64,000 bases of DNA, from contig CAZFQS010000004.1 of NCBI GenBank assembly GCA_964521285.1, positions 124,001-188,000 of the forward strand. Direction: 5' to 3'. The position numbers were made by a program, and so were the translations under genes. A model generated the notes under the pieces. That model had not been told where the DNA came from and did no database searches. It was given only the letters and a program-made list of their open reading frames with translations. Positions 54,890 to 63,654 of the stretch are shown piece after piece. Each line of letters begins with the position of its first letter. The first letter of the stretch is position 1. The stretch comes from G020354785 sp964521285. Its GTDB lineage: Bacteria > Bacteroidota > Bacteroidia > Bacteroidales > UBA10428.

Positions 54890-56038
54890 TTATAACACTC
54901 TAAATCCCATTCTGCGCAAAATCCTTTCAGCATCCCGATCTTTACGGTCCAGTTTAACCGAATATGAATTAAATTCCCTCCTTAAAGGGTAATCTGCTCT
55001 TTGTTTTTCAAATGTCTCCGGTGATTTCCGTAATCTCATAACATCTTCCGGGATATTATATGTATTAATAATAGCTTCAGCAATAATATTTTCACCTGAA
55101 GCAGATCTGTTATAAATATTAATCATTGTATTATCAGGTACCGGAACACTGGCAGGACTCCAGTTATCGATACCAAGATTAAAATATTTGCTTAAAGCCT
55201 GAACACTCATAGAAGTTCCATTAGCTTTTCCGTCAGCAGAATAGCCTGCAATATGAGGTGTACCAATATCAACCAGGTTAAGTAAATCAACATCAATCTC
55301 AGGCTCCCTCTCCCAGACATCAATAATTGCGCCGGCAACTTTCCCTGACCTTAATACTTCTTTTAAAGCTTCAGTATCAGCTACTTCACCCCTTGATGTA
55401 TTAATTATAAAAGTTCCCGGATTGACCTTTTCCAACAGGTTTTCATCAATCATATGATATGTTTTATCTTCTCCGGTCATGTTTAAAGGCACATGGAATG
55501 TAATAATATCGCAATCCCGCAGTATTCCTTCAAGAGATATGAATCCGCAAAGTCCTTCATTCCTTACTCTGGGCGGATCATTCAATAGCACGGTCATACC
55601 AAAATATTCTGCCAGTTTCACTATTTTAGTTCCTACATGTCCGACACCAACAATACCTATTGTCCTTTCTTTCAGTGAAAAGTTATATTTTCTGGATATA
55701 TTAATTAAAGCTGCAGCCACATACTGCTGTACTGAAGAAGAATTGCAGCCCGGAGCATTAGTCCATATAATTTTATTTTTTTCACAATAATCGGTATCAA
55801 TGTGGTCAAATCCAATTGTAGCAGAACTGATAAATTTTACAGTTGATCCGTGCAGTAAATCCCTGTTACATTTTGTACGTGTACGAATAATTAAGGCATC
55901 GGCATTTTTAACCACCATATTTGTTATATTATTCCCGGGGTAATATTCAATTTCAGCATATGGCTCAAAAACACCTTTTAAAAACGGGATATCCTGATCT
56001 GCTATGATCTTTATTCTTTCCACGGGGATGTTAATCAT
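54890..56038 (-). CDS. pdxB: Erythronate-4-phosphate dehydrogenase
   Basis: This 382-residue D-2-hydroxyacid dehydrogenase of vitamin B6 synthesis has SATIGFDHIDTDYCEK, NAPGCNSSSVQQYVAAAL, the NAD loop GIVGVGHVGTKIVK, and the PdxB-specific DVWEREPEIDVDLLNLVDIG followed by HIAGYSADGKANGT. A C-terminal dimerisation part is present. It overlaps the preceding Gfo/Idh/MocA gene by 4 bp and so is translated with the uronate operon, an unusual partner for a B6 gene. Confidence 0.92.
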   Translation of the reverse strand: MINIPVERIKIIADQDIPFLKGVFEPYAEIEYYPGNNITNMVVKNADALIIRTRTKCNRDLLHGSTVKFISSATIGFDHIDTDYCEKNKIIWTNAPGCNSSSVQQYVAAALINISRKYNFSLKERTIGIVGVGHVGTKIVKLAEYFGMTVLLNDPPRVRNEGLCGFISLEGILRDCDIITFHVPLNMTGEDKTYHMIDENLLEKVNPGTFIINTSRGEVADTEALKEVLRSGKVAGAIIDVWEREPEIDVDLLNLVDIGTPHIAGYSADGKANGTSMSVQALSKYFNLGIDNWSPASVPVPDNTMINIYNRSASGENIIAEAIINTYNIPEDVMRLRKSPETFEKQRADYPLRREFNSYSVKLDRKDRDAERILRRMGFRVL

Positions 56039-57015
56039 ATTTTATTCAATATCATATCCATAACTCTGTTTGTTCTTGCTCCGCTTATTCCGTCACTGGG
56101 GGATTTCCCTGTACCCTGTAATTCTTCAACTACGTTCTTTATCAAATAAAACTGGATATTATCCGGATTTGCGGGATTATATTTTGTTATAACACCCTTG
56201 ACTATCAATACAATTGGTTTAAAGGCGAAAGTAGAAAAAATTATTTTCCCTTTTGAACCCAGAATTTCTATCGTATCGGCTTTATAAATATTGTCTGCAA
56301 CAAAACACCAGGAGCCTGTTGCTATAATATTTGACTCAAATTCAAGACTTGCAGTAACTGTATCTTCAGCTTTATATAATCCTCCCTTGTTAGTGAACTT
56401 TCCGCAGGCATTTTTAACCGGACCGAAAAAATAATCCAGGATATCTAATTGATGACATGCCATATCATAGAAATAACCGCCTCCGGAAATCTCGGGGATG
56501 ACTCTCCAGGGGGGATTCTGCGAATTTAAGTCTTCTTCTCTCGGGGGACTCCAGAATTTTATATCAATAAAATAAATATCACCGATTACCTCCCTGTCAA
56601 TAAGTTCTTTCACCTTTAAGAAATAGGGAAGTGATCTGCGATAATACGCAACAAATAAAGATGCTTTATTCTTTGAGACTGCTTCATTCATCTTCTCACA
56701 TTCCTGATAGTTGTGGGCCATCGGTTTTTCAACATATACAGGTTTACCTGCATTAATTGCCCTTATAGCATATTCGGAATGGAATTTGGGAGGTGTTGCA
56801 ACATACACAGCATTAACTTCAGAATCATTGATAAGCTTCTCAGCTTTATCATACCATTTCGGAATATTATGCCTTTTTGCATAATCTTCGGCTTTTAAAG
56901 CAGTTCTGCTCGCAACGGCAAAGACTTTTGATCCTTCAACCTTATTAAAGGCAGGGCCGCTTTTTAATTCAGTAACATCACCACAACCAATAAATCCCCA
57001 GTTAATTTCTTTCAT
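56035..57015 (-). CDS. Gfo/Idh/MocA family oxidoreductase
   Basis: This 326-residue NAD(P)-dependent sugar oxidoreductase has an N-terminal Rossmann domain with FIGCGDVTELK, then VATPPKFHSEYAIRAINAG and the family EKP motif in PVYVEKPMAHN. The C-terminal alpha/beta domain has GGGYFYDMACHQLDILDYF, with the histidine typical of the active site. It may oxidise a sugar or polyol at a ring carbon. It follows the LarA-like gene by 12 bp in the operon. Confidence 0.88.
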   Translation of the reverse strand: MKEINWGFIGCGDVTELKSGPAFNKVEGSKVFAVASRTALKAEDYAKRHNIPKWYDKAEKLINDSEVNAVYVATPPKFHSEYAIRAINAGKPVYVEKPMAHNYQECEKMNEAVSKNKASLFVAYYRRSLPYFLKVKELIDREVIGDIYFIDIKFWSPPREEDLNSQNPPWRVIPEISGGGYFYDMACHQLDILDYFFGPVKNACGKFTNKGGLYKAEDTVTASLEFESNIIATGSWCFVADNIYKADTIEILGSKGKIIFSTFAFKPIVLIVKGVITKYNPANPDNIQFYLIKNVVEELQGTGKSPSDGISGARTNRVMDMILNKI

Positions 57016-57027
57016 TACAGGCTTTTA

Positions 57028-58305
57028 TTAATTATTATCATAAAACCTTCCTTTAAATGCCCACAAACCTAATGCCGGATTTGAAATATAAAATATTTCC
57101 TCTCCATGGACAAAATTATAACCATCACTTAACTTCCTGATATCATATTTTTTCATCATGATTTCCAGATCAGCAAACTGAAAATTCACACTTTCAATTT
57201 CTTCCTTATATAAATATCTTGTACAATAGGTAATCTTAAATCGGTTTTCAGATGAGCCATGAATAAGATGAGCAGCAGCGCTAAGGTTATTTTCCAGTTC
57301 TTTATTCTGCTTAACAAGCTTTAGTATTTTTGGTGTATTCACATAACCAAATTTACGTATAAGCCTGTCAATCTCTTTATCTTCTCCAAACTCTCTCAGT
57401 CCGGGTGCCAGGATAATCAGTTCCCCGTCATCAGCCATTGCCATCCTTGTGCGGTAAATGCTCTTATTCCCAAGCCATGTGCTTTTAAATTCCTGCGGAT
57501 CAAGATATACAACAGCTTTTTTTATAGGTTTATCAAGTATCTGGATATTTAATTTTACAGAAAGATCAGCAGCCTTAGTGAAACATTCAATATCATCACC
57601 AATATATAAACCCCTAACCTTTAATTTATTATCCTCACCCCTGGCAATCACGGTAAGAACATATACAATTTGTAAATCTTTGGCAAATTCATCTGCTGCA
57701 TAATTAAGGACCTGTCTTACCGGGTTATCAGCTCTTCCCATCAATCTCTCCATGCCATATACAGCCCCAAGGTAATGGCTTTTGTTTAAGCCTTCTGCAC
57801 CACCTGTACCAATTAATATATTTTTATTGTAGTTTGCCATTCCTGTTACTTCATGGGGGACAACCTGTCCAACAGATAAAATTAAATCGAATTTACCCTG
57901 TACGATCAATTTATTGACCTTTGCGGGCCATGAAAAATCAAGTTTATTTTCCGACATCTCTCTTATAAAACCTGATGGCACCTCTCCAATCTGCACCACA
58001 TCATCCCTCCAGTTATGTACCCTGAATAAATACCCGGGAATATCTCCAAACATGTATTGAATTTCATCCTTTGTCATAGGCATATGGGTACCAAGCGCAG
58101 GCAGGATATCCGTAAGACTGGTTTTATAGTATTCCCATGTAAGCCTGGTTAAGTCACCTGCTTTTGAATGTAATCTTGTAAAATCGGGTGGAATCACAAG
58201 GACTTTTTTCCTTGGGCCCAGTTTTTCAAATGATTTATACAGGCCTTCTCTAAGATCTTCTGAATCTAACTCTGTTGATACTGAACCTTTTGAATAATAC
58301 AACAT
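57028..58305 (-). CDS. LarA-type nickel-pincer racemase/epimerase homologue (DUF2088)
   Basis: This 425-residue member of the lactate racemase (LarA) family has an N-terminal DUF2088 domain with VIPPDFTRLHSKAG (37-50) and GTHMPMT (72-78). His97 lies in RVHNWRDD. The key piece is VVPHEVTGMANYNKN, with His151 and Lys161 ten residues apart, the same spacing as His174 and Lys184 of lactate racemase, where Lys holds the nickel pincer cofactor and His is catalytic. Family members racemise or epimerise 2-hydroxyacids, including lactate, malate and sugar acids. Position among uronate genes suggests an aldonate substrate. It needs LarB, LarC and LarE, which are not in the window. Confidence 0.85.
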   Translation of the reverse strand: MLYYSKGSVSTELDSEDLREGLYKSFEKLGPRKKVLVIPPDFTRLHSKAGDLTRLTWEYYKTSLTDILPALGTHMPMTKDEIQYMFGDIPGYLFRVHNWRDDVVQIGEVPSGFIREMSENKLDFSWPAKVNKLIVQGKFDLILSVGQVVPHEVTGMANYNKNILIGTGGAEGLNKSHYLGAVYGMERLMGRADNPVRQVLNYAADEFAKDLQIVYVLTVIARGEDNKLKVRGLYIGDDIECFTKAADLSVKLNIQILDKPIKKAVVYLDPQEFKSTWLGNKSIYRTRMAMADDGELIILAPGLREFGEDKEIDRLIRKFGYVNTPKILKLVKQNKELENNLSAAAHLIHGSSENRFKITYCTRYLYKEEIESVNFQFADLEIMMKKYDIRKLSDGYNFVHGEEIFYISNPALGLWAFKGRFYDNN

Positions 58306-58352
58306 ATTTACTACAGTTTTTTATTAATTTTTAATTAAAACATATAAAAAAT

Positions 58353-59267
58353 TCATATATGCTCCCAGGGCGCTTCTTCAGGCATGAATGCCTCAAATTC
58401 CTCAATTAATTTTTGCTCATATTCACCTTCATAAGAGCCGGTAAAAAACTTATCCAGGGCTTCATTGCATAACCTTTCCCATGAAGCCTCCTCGTGTCCC
58501 GGATTAACAGGATAAAACAGTACCCCGTTTATCCTTGCTGCTTCCAGATCTCTGGGGGCATCGCCAATCATCAGTATTTTATTATCGGGATATTTACCTT
58601 TTGCCGCAAACTTAATATGTTCTGCTTTGGTTCCATATTCCTGTCCGGCTATAGCCCTTGCATAATTATCAATATTGTTCTCTTTCCATTCCCTGGTCAG
58701 AGCTTCCATGGGAGTCTGGGATACAACTATTATATCAGCTTTTTTTACTATTTTATCCAGGCAATCCTTAACAAAAGGGAAGGGAGGCATACCATAAACC
58801 ATTTCAGCTATATCGGAATTTACCTTCACCGACCATTTCAGTGCCAGATCTATTACCGGGTTTTTTACCTTTTTAGCATATTCTTCAAGTATCGGATTTG
58901 CCAGTTTTGTTTCCTTATTAATCCATTCCTTTAATGGCCCGATATCGGGTATTTTCTGATTTCTTGCAATTACGTCTTTTCTTTTTGCCAGCAATTCGAA
59001 AAATTTAACCAGGGCAATAAAACGATTATATCCCCTGTGTTTTGAGTAGAGATTTACAAATTCCCATGTCTCCCTGGCATACTTTGAAACAGTTTGCAGC
59101 TCAAAATATTTTATCATATTGGGACAAAAACATTCCTTTTGTTTAATTTCCATAGTGTCAAAAGCGCAACCGTCGGAATCTATGCCAACAAAGAATTCAC
59201 GCATAGGTTTAAGTTCTGCCAATTCATCCTGTGGATTCTTTCCCATAATATAGAGGTTGTTTGTCAA
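58353..59267 (-). CDS. HAD-superfamily hydrolase
   Basis: This 304-residue HAD hydrolase has motif I DSDGCAFDT (the first Asp is the nucleophile), motif II in VVSQTP, a Lys-containing KAEHIKFAAKGK region, and motif IV LMIGDAPRDLEAARINGV. A long helical cap (about 45-180) distinguishes it from short HADs. It probably dephosphorylates a small sugar or sugar-acid phosphate in the cytosol. It lies 34 bp after the SDR and 47 bp before the LarA-like gene, within the operon. Confidence 0.87.
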   Translation of the reverse strand: MTNNLYIMGKNPQDELAELKPMREFFVGIDSDGCAFDTMEIKQKECFCPNMIKYFELQTVSKYARETWEFVNLYSKHRGYNRFIALVKFFELLAKRKDVIARNQKIPDIGPLKEWINKETKLANPILEEYAKKVKNPVIDLALKWSVKVNSDIAEMVYGMPPFPFVKDCLDKIVKKADIIVVSQTPMEALTREWKENNIDNYARAIAGQEYGTKAEHIKFAAKGKYPDNKILMIGDAPRDLEAARINGVLFYPVNPGHEEASWERLCNEALDKFFTGSYEGEYEQKLIEEFEAFMPEEAPWEHI

Positions 59268-59301
59268 TTCAAGTTTCTACCCTTTTTACTTTCAAATATC
59301 A

Positions 59302-60153
59302 TTACACTCCTCCAAAAGCGCTAAAGCCACCATCCACAGGAATTATTATGCCTGTTACGAATTTTGATATATCAGACAGCAGGAACAGGACTGCTCCTGT
59401 TATTTCCTCCACTTCTCCATACCTTCCCATTGGTGTATTGGCAATAATTTTTTTACCACGCTCAGTAGGTTTGCCTGTTTTCTCATCAGTCAATAAGAAC
59501 CGGTTCTGATTTGTCAGGAAAAATCCCGGGGCAACAGCATTAACACGTATTCCTGTCTTTGCCAGATGCACTGCCAGCCATTCGGTAAAATTATTAATGG
59601 CTGCCTTTGCAGCCGAATATGCCACTACTTTAGTCAGAGGTTTAATAGAAGCCATTGAGGAAATATTTATAATTACCCCTTTACCATTTTCAATCATATC
59701 CCTGGTGAATATCATTGACGGTAATAAAGTCCCTTTGAAGTTCAGATCAAATACCCATTCAAATCCATCCAGCTTAAGTCCGTAAAAGGTTTTTTCCAGA
59801 TCATTCAGATTTTCCTTCTTAATTTCCTCAACCTGTGCGGTAGCCTTGGGAGAATTGCCTCCTGCCCCATTGATAAGCATATCTATCCTGCCTAATTCAT
59901 TATTTATGGCAACTTGCGCATTTTCCAGTGACTTAGTATCCAAAACATTGGCAGCAAATGCCCTTGACAATGTGCCGGTTTCTTTTTCAATTTCTTCAGC
60001 TACTTTATGAGCCATTTCTTCATTTATATCCAAAATGGCAGTTTTTACACCTGCATAACCCAGACCCTTTGCCAGGGCAGAACATATTATACCAGCACCG
60101 CCGGTAACGACGCATACTTTATTTTTTAAATCATTAAAAGAATTTTTTTCCAT
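59302..60153 (-). CDS. D-mannonate/fructuronate oxidoreductase-like SDR
   Basis: This 283-residue SDR has cofactor loop TGGAGIICSALAKGL, INGAGGN, and active-site SSMASI with YSAAK. It resembles the SDR branch that reduces D-fructuronate to D-mannonate in Bacteroidota and Thermotogota, acting after UxaC. The start was taken at the ATG at 60153 because the open frame upstream overlaps the LacI gene. It lies 10 bp after the LacI gene and opens the enzyme part of the operon. Confidence 0.85.
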   Translation of the reverse strand: MEKNSFNDLKNKVCVVTGGAGIICSALAKGLGYAGVKTAILDINEEMAHKVAEEIEKETGTLSRAFAANVLDTKSLENAQVAINNELGRIDMLINGAGGNSPKATAQVEEIKKENLNDLEKTFYGLKLDGFEWVFDLNFKGTLLPSMIFTRDMIENGKGVIINISSMASIKPLTKVVAYSAAKAAINNFTEWLAVHLAKTGIRVNAVAPGFFLTNQNRFLLTDEKTGKPTERGKKIIANTPMGRYGEVEEITGAVLFLLSDISKFVTGIIIPVDGGFSAFGGV

Positions 60154-60163
60154 GGCTAATATT

Positions 60164-61186
60164 TTAGTGTTTAATATAAAATTTATAATTCTCTTTAGTA
60201 ATAATGTCAATAGGTAAATGTTGTTCCTTTTTTACCCGCTTATTCAGAACGAAATGATTAAAAAGTGTCATAACCCCGCCATATCCCTGTTCTACAGGTC
60301 TCTGACTAATGAGAAAATCAATAATATTTTTCTCAACGTATTTAATGTTTTCTTCGGTCAAATCATATCCTATCAATGTTAAAGCCTGCAATCTGTTTTC
60401 CTCAATGAATCTTGCTATCTTATAGACCTTGGAGTTCGTTACAAATACTCCCTTAATTCCGGATGACCGGGAGAAAATTTCATGAAGTGAATTATCAATA
60501 GAATTTTTGTCCATGTCCTTTATATAATGAACAAGTATATCAATCTTCTGTTTTGTTTTTTCCTTAAAAAATGATTCAAATCCTGTTTGTCTGTTCAGAA
60601 TATGTTTATGGTTATCTAAAGCTTTTGAAATGTTTATTATTAACAGATTGGAGCCATTTTCAACACTGTAACTCATTAATCTGGCTGCAAGATATCCGCT
60701 TTGCTTTGAATCCTGTCCTATAAAGCTCAGCTTATGATTATCGTGGAAATTTGAATTAATAAATACATAAGGTATTTTTCTGTTATTACAGTTTTCAATA
60801 AGTCTGACTGTCTCCTCATGGTAAAACGGAGCAATTAATACTGCATCAGGTTCATGTTGTATTATTTTTTCTGTTTGCTTTTTGAAAGAAGACCTGTTAA
60901 ATTGATCAAACAGATATTTTTCTCCGACAATACCGTAATGGCCAACCTCCTTTAATGCTTTATTTACTCCAATAAGAGGTTTACTCCAGAATGAACTGTC
61001 AGGATTTTCTTTAGGAAACAGAATCGCAAAACGGAATATTTTCTTTGATGCTAATGTCCGCGCCAGGATGTCAGGCACATAATGAAACTCCTTGATTATT
61101 CCAATGACTTTGTTCCTTGTAATATCAGATACTTCACCCCTGTTATGAATAACCCTGTCGATTGTTCCGACAGAAACGCCAGCCAT
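60164..61186 (-). CDS. LacI-family transcriptional regulator
   Basis: This 340-residue regulator has the DNA-binding helix pair MAGVSVGTIDRVIHNRG at the visible start, followed by the linker DILARTLASKK and a periplasmic-binding-like effector domain (about 50-335). The usual first helix (KIRIVDIAE) is encoded in frame just upstream, from about 61210, but no ATG, GTG or TTG lies between it and an in-frame stop at 61250-61252; only ATT and ATA codons are available. The first gene of the uronate operon; it probably represses it and the divergent uxaC, using the operators at 61275 and 61350. Confidence 0.85.
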   Translation of the reverse strand: MAGVSVGTIDRVIHNRGEVSDITRNKVIGIIKEFHYVPDILARTLASKKIFRFAILFPKENPDSSFWSKPLIGVNKALKEVGHYGIVGEKYLFDQFNRSSFKKQTEKIIQHEPDAVLIAPFYHEETVRLIENCNNRKIPYVFINSNFHDNHKLSFIGQDSKQSGYLAARLMSYSVENGSNLLIINISKALDNHKHILNRQTGFESFFKEKTKQKIDILVHYIKDMDKNSIDNSLHEIFSRSSGIKGVFVTNSKVYKIARFIEENRLQALTLIGYDLTEENIKYVEKNIIDFLISQRPVEQGYGGVMTLFNHFVLNKRVKKEQHLPIDIITKENYKFYIKH

Positions 61187-61274
61187 TTCTGCAATATCTA
61201 CAATCCTTATTTTACTTGATTTCCGGTTGATAATGTTTGTAATTACAGGTTAAAATAAATGGAGCAATATTATA

Positions 61275-61292
61275 TTCGTGCACGTACACGAA
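61275..61292. promoter_or_regulatory. Operator-like palindrome O1
   Basis: TTCGTGCACGTACACGAA, symmetric in 8 of 9 positions per half. It lies a few bases downstream of the candidate LacI -7 element, the usual place for an autorepression operator. Confidence 0.75.
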
Positions 61293-61303
61293 GTAATAAT
61301 AAA

Positions 61304-61332
61304 CAAAAATATAAAATTATTACTTAATCAAA
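61304..61332 (-). promoter_or_regulatory. Candidate promoter of the LacI operon
   Basis: On the minus strand TTTG (61329-61332), a 17-bp spacer and TATTTTTG (61304-61311) match the Bacteroidota -33 and -7 elements. Transcription would start at about 61297, just before operator O1. Confidence 0.6.
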
Positions 61333-61349
61333 AGAAAAACCGTTTTATT

Positions 61350-61367
61350 TTCGTGTGCGTACATATA
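61350..61367. promoter_or_regulatory. Operator-like site O2
   Basis: TTCGTGTGCGTACATATA shares 13 of 18 positions with O1, and its centre is 75 bp away (about seven helical turns). The left half is well conserved and the right half is degenerate. It lies upstream of the candidate uxaC -7 element. Confidence 0.55.
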
Positions 61368-61402
61368 AATAAACGGCCATCCCTAAACTTATATGATCTT
61401 AT

Positions 61403-61410
61403 TAAATTTG
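61403..61410 (+). promoter_or_regulatory. Candidate -7 element for uxaC
   Basis: TAAATTTG matches TAnnTTTG, 66 bp before the uxaC start. A clear -33 is not visible, so activation or an altered promoter is possible. Confidence 0.5.
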
Positions 61411-61476
61411 TTTATCACCATAATATTTTATTTTTACATTTCTTTTTAAGTATAAAAACCTAAACTATCTTCTAAA

Positions 61477-62883
61477 ATGAAACAATTTATTGATGAAAAT
61501 TTTCTTCTGCAAACAAAGATTTCTGAAACATTATATCATGAGTATGCAGCTAAGATGCCGATAATCGACTATCACTGCCATCTTAATCCCAAAGACGTGG
61601 CAGAGGATAAGAAGTTTGACAACCTTACACAAGTCTGGTTATACGGGGACCATTACAAGTGGAGGGCAATGAGGACAAATGGGGTGGAAGAAAAATATTG
61701 TACCGGTGATGCCAGTGATTATGAAAAATTCATGAAATGGGCTGAGACAGTACCATATACATTAAGAAATCCTCTTTACCACTGGACACATCTTGAGCTT
61801 AAAACTGCATTTGGAATTAATAAGATTCTTAATCCGGAAACAGCCAAAGAAATATATGATGAGGCTTCAGTCAGGTTAAAGAAGGACGAGTATTCAACCC
61901 GTAATATAATGCGGAAGTTCAATGTGAAGCTGGTTTGCACGACCGATGATCCTGTTGATACGCTTAAACATCATAAAAGAATAAGGAAAGATGATTTCGA
62001 AATAAAAGTCATTCCCACATGGAGACCCGATAAAGCAATAGCTGTTGAAAATCCTGTTACATATAATGAATATCTGAATAAATTATCAGAAGTCACAGAT
62101 AAGGAAATAATCAGATTAACGGATTTGATAAGCGTACTGGAAAAGCGGCACAAATTTTTTCATAAACAGGGATGCAGACTTTCGGATCACGGTCTTGAAA
62201 CTCCGTATTCTGAAGAATATACAGATTCTGAGATAAAATCTATTTTTAACAAGGTACGTGGAGGAAATTCACTTAGCCAGCTGGAAATATTAAAATTCAA
62301 ATCAGCCCTGCTATATGATTTGGCACTAATGGATTTCGAAAAAGGGTGGACACAACAATTTCATATCGGTGCGTTAAGAAATAATAATACAAGACTTTTT
62401 AATTTGCTTGGCCCTGATACAGGATTTGATTCAATTGGAGATTTTAAAATTGCAATTCCTCTGGCAAAATTTTTAGACAATCTTGATAAAAAAAACAAAC
62501 TAGCCAAAACCATTATTTACAATCTTAACCCGGGAGATAATGAACTAATAGCAACTATGATTGGTAATTTTCAGGATGGATCAATTCCCGGAAAGCTGCA
62601 GTTTGGTTCGGGCTGGTGGTTTCTTGATCAAAAAGATGGGATGGAAAGGCAAATGAATGCATTATCTAACCTTGGGCTCTTAAGCCGCTTTGTAGGGATG
62701 CTGACTGATTCAAGGAGTTTCCTCTCCTACCCGCGCCATGAATATTTCAGGAGAATACTCTGTAATTTAATTGGCAGCGATGTTGAAAACGGTTTAATTC
62801 CTGATGACATGGATTTACTCGGCAAAATGGTCGAGGATATTTGTTATAATAATGCGAAGAACTATTTTAAGTTCGATATTTAA
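61477..62883 (+). CDS. uxaC: Glucuronate isomerase (uronate isomerase)
   Basis: This 468-residue TIM-barrel amidohydrolase-fold isomerase converts D-glucuronate to D-fructuronate and galacturonate to tagaturonate. The N-terminal DYHCHLNPKDV carries the metal-binding histidines; HWTHLELKTAFGI, CTTDDPVDTL and the late RFVGMLTDSRSFLSYPRHEYFRR are family marks. The length is typical. It is divergent from the LacI-SDR operon, with two operators between, so it should be induced together with it by a uronate. Confidence 0.95.
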   Translation: MKQFIDENFLLQTKISETLYHEYAAKMPIIDYHCHLNPKDVAEDKKFDNLTQVWLYGDHYKWRAMRTNGVEEKYCTGDASDYEKFMKWAETVPYTLRNPLYHWTHLELKTAFGINKILNPETAKEIYDEASVRLKKDEYSTRNIMRKFNVKLVCTTDDPVDTLKHHKRIRKDDFEIKVIPTWRPDKAIAVENPVTYNEYLNKLSEVTDKEIIRLTDLISVLEKRHKFFHKQGCRLSDHGLETPYSEEYTDSEIKSIFNKVRGGNSLSQLEILKFKSALLYDLALMDFEKGWTQQFHIGALRNNNTRLFNLLGPDTGFDSIGDFKIAIPLAKFLDNLDKKNKLAKTIIYNLNPGDNELIATMIGNFQDGSIPGKLQFGSGWWFLDQKDGMERQMNALSNLGLLSRFVGMLTDSRSFLSYPRHEYFRRILCNLIGSDVENGLIPDDMDLLGKMVEDICYNNAKNYFKFDI

Positions 62884-62997
62884 TAGGGATAGCATACTTA
62901 TTAATAATTCAATAAGATTTTGTAATTTTATTGATAAATGTATAAGCAAGAAAATGGAAATAAAATTTCTAATGTAAGCTAAACTTAATTATACCTG

Positions 62998-63558
62998 ATG
63001 TACAGCACTTACTGCAAAATACTGGGTGTGCATCCCAATTCGAGCATGGAGGATGTAAAACGTGCATACAGGCAGAGAGCCAAGGTATTACATCCAGACA
63101 TAAATTCCTCACCTGATGCACATTCAGAATTTATTAAGACAAAGCAGGCTTTTGAATTTATTCAGAGATACAGGACATGCCAGGCATTATACCGCAGAAG
63201 GACCAGTTACTACAGGGAAAGAACAAGACCACATTATACAAGCTACTACAGATATGAAGATATAAGATACAGGGCTTCAAAATACAGAGCAAGGAAAATG
63301 CACCATAGTGAAAAAACTGATTTAGATTTTAAAACAACATTGTTCGGGAAAATTGTATTTATCGTTTTTCATCTTATGTTTCTTTTTGTAGGTTTCTATA
63401 CATTGCTTTATCCGTTAATACATACCATCAAGTATGGTGTCGACCAGGAAAAAACACTTTTAGGAACAATTATTACCATTGCATGTGCAATGATGTTCGG
63501 ATCGATTATGATATTCATGATTACAATGTCCGGGTTAAGTTTTAATTCCAAACATTAG
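62998..63558 (+). CDS. J-domain membrane protein
   Basis: This 186-residue protein has an N-terminal J domain (1-60) with YCKILGVHPNSSMEDVKRAY and the HPD motif in AKVLHPDINSS. A Tyr/Arg-rich linker follows (60-105, YRRRTSYYRERTRPHYTSY), then two membrane helices (about 119-141 and 153-178). It would stimulate a DnaK partner at the membrane; the target is unknown. It is monocistronic. Confidence 0.85.
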   Translation: MYSTYCKILGVHPNSSMEDVKRAYRQRAKVLHPDINSSPDAHSEFIKTKQAFEFIQRYRTCQALYRRRTSYYRERTRPHYTSYYRYEDIRYRASKYRARKMHHSEKTDLDFKTTLFGKIVFIVFHLMFLFVGFYTLLYPLIHTIKYGVDQEKTLLGTIITIACAMMFGSIMIFMITMSGLSFNSKH

Positions 63559-63654
63559 GACACTTTTGGATTAGAGGTTTTGAGTCAAAGTAATTTCAAT
63601 TTATTGGCAATTTTAATTCAGACTGTAAATATATAATTTAATTACTTCGAAATC

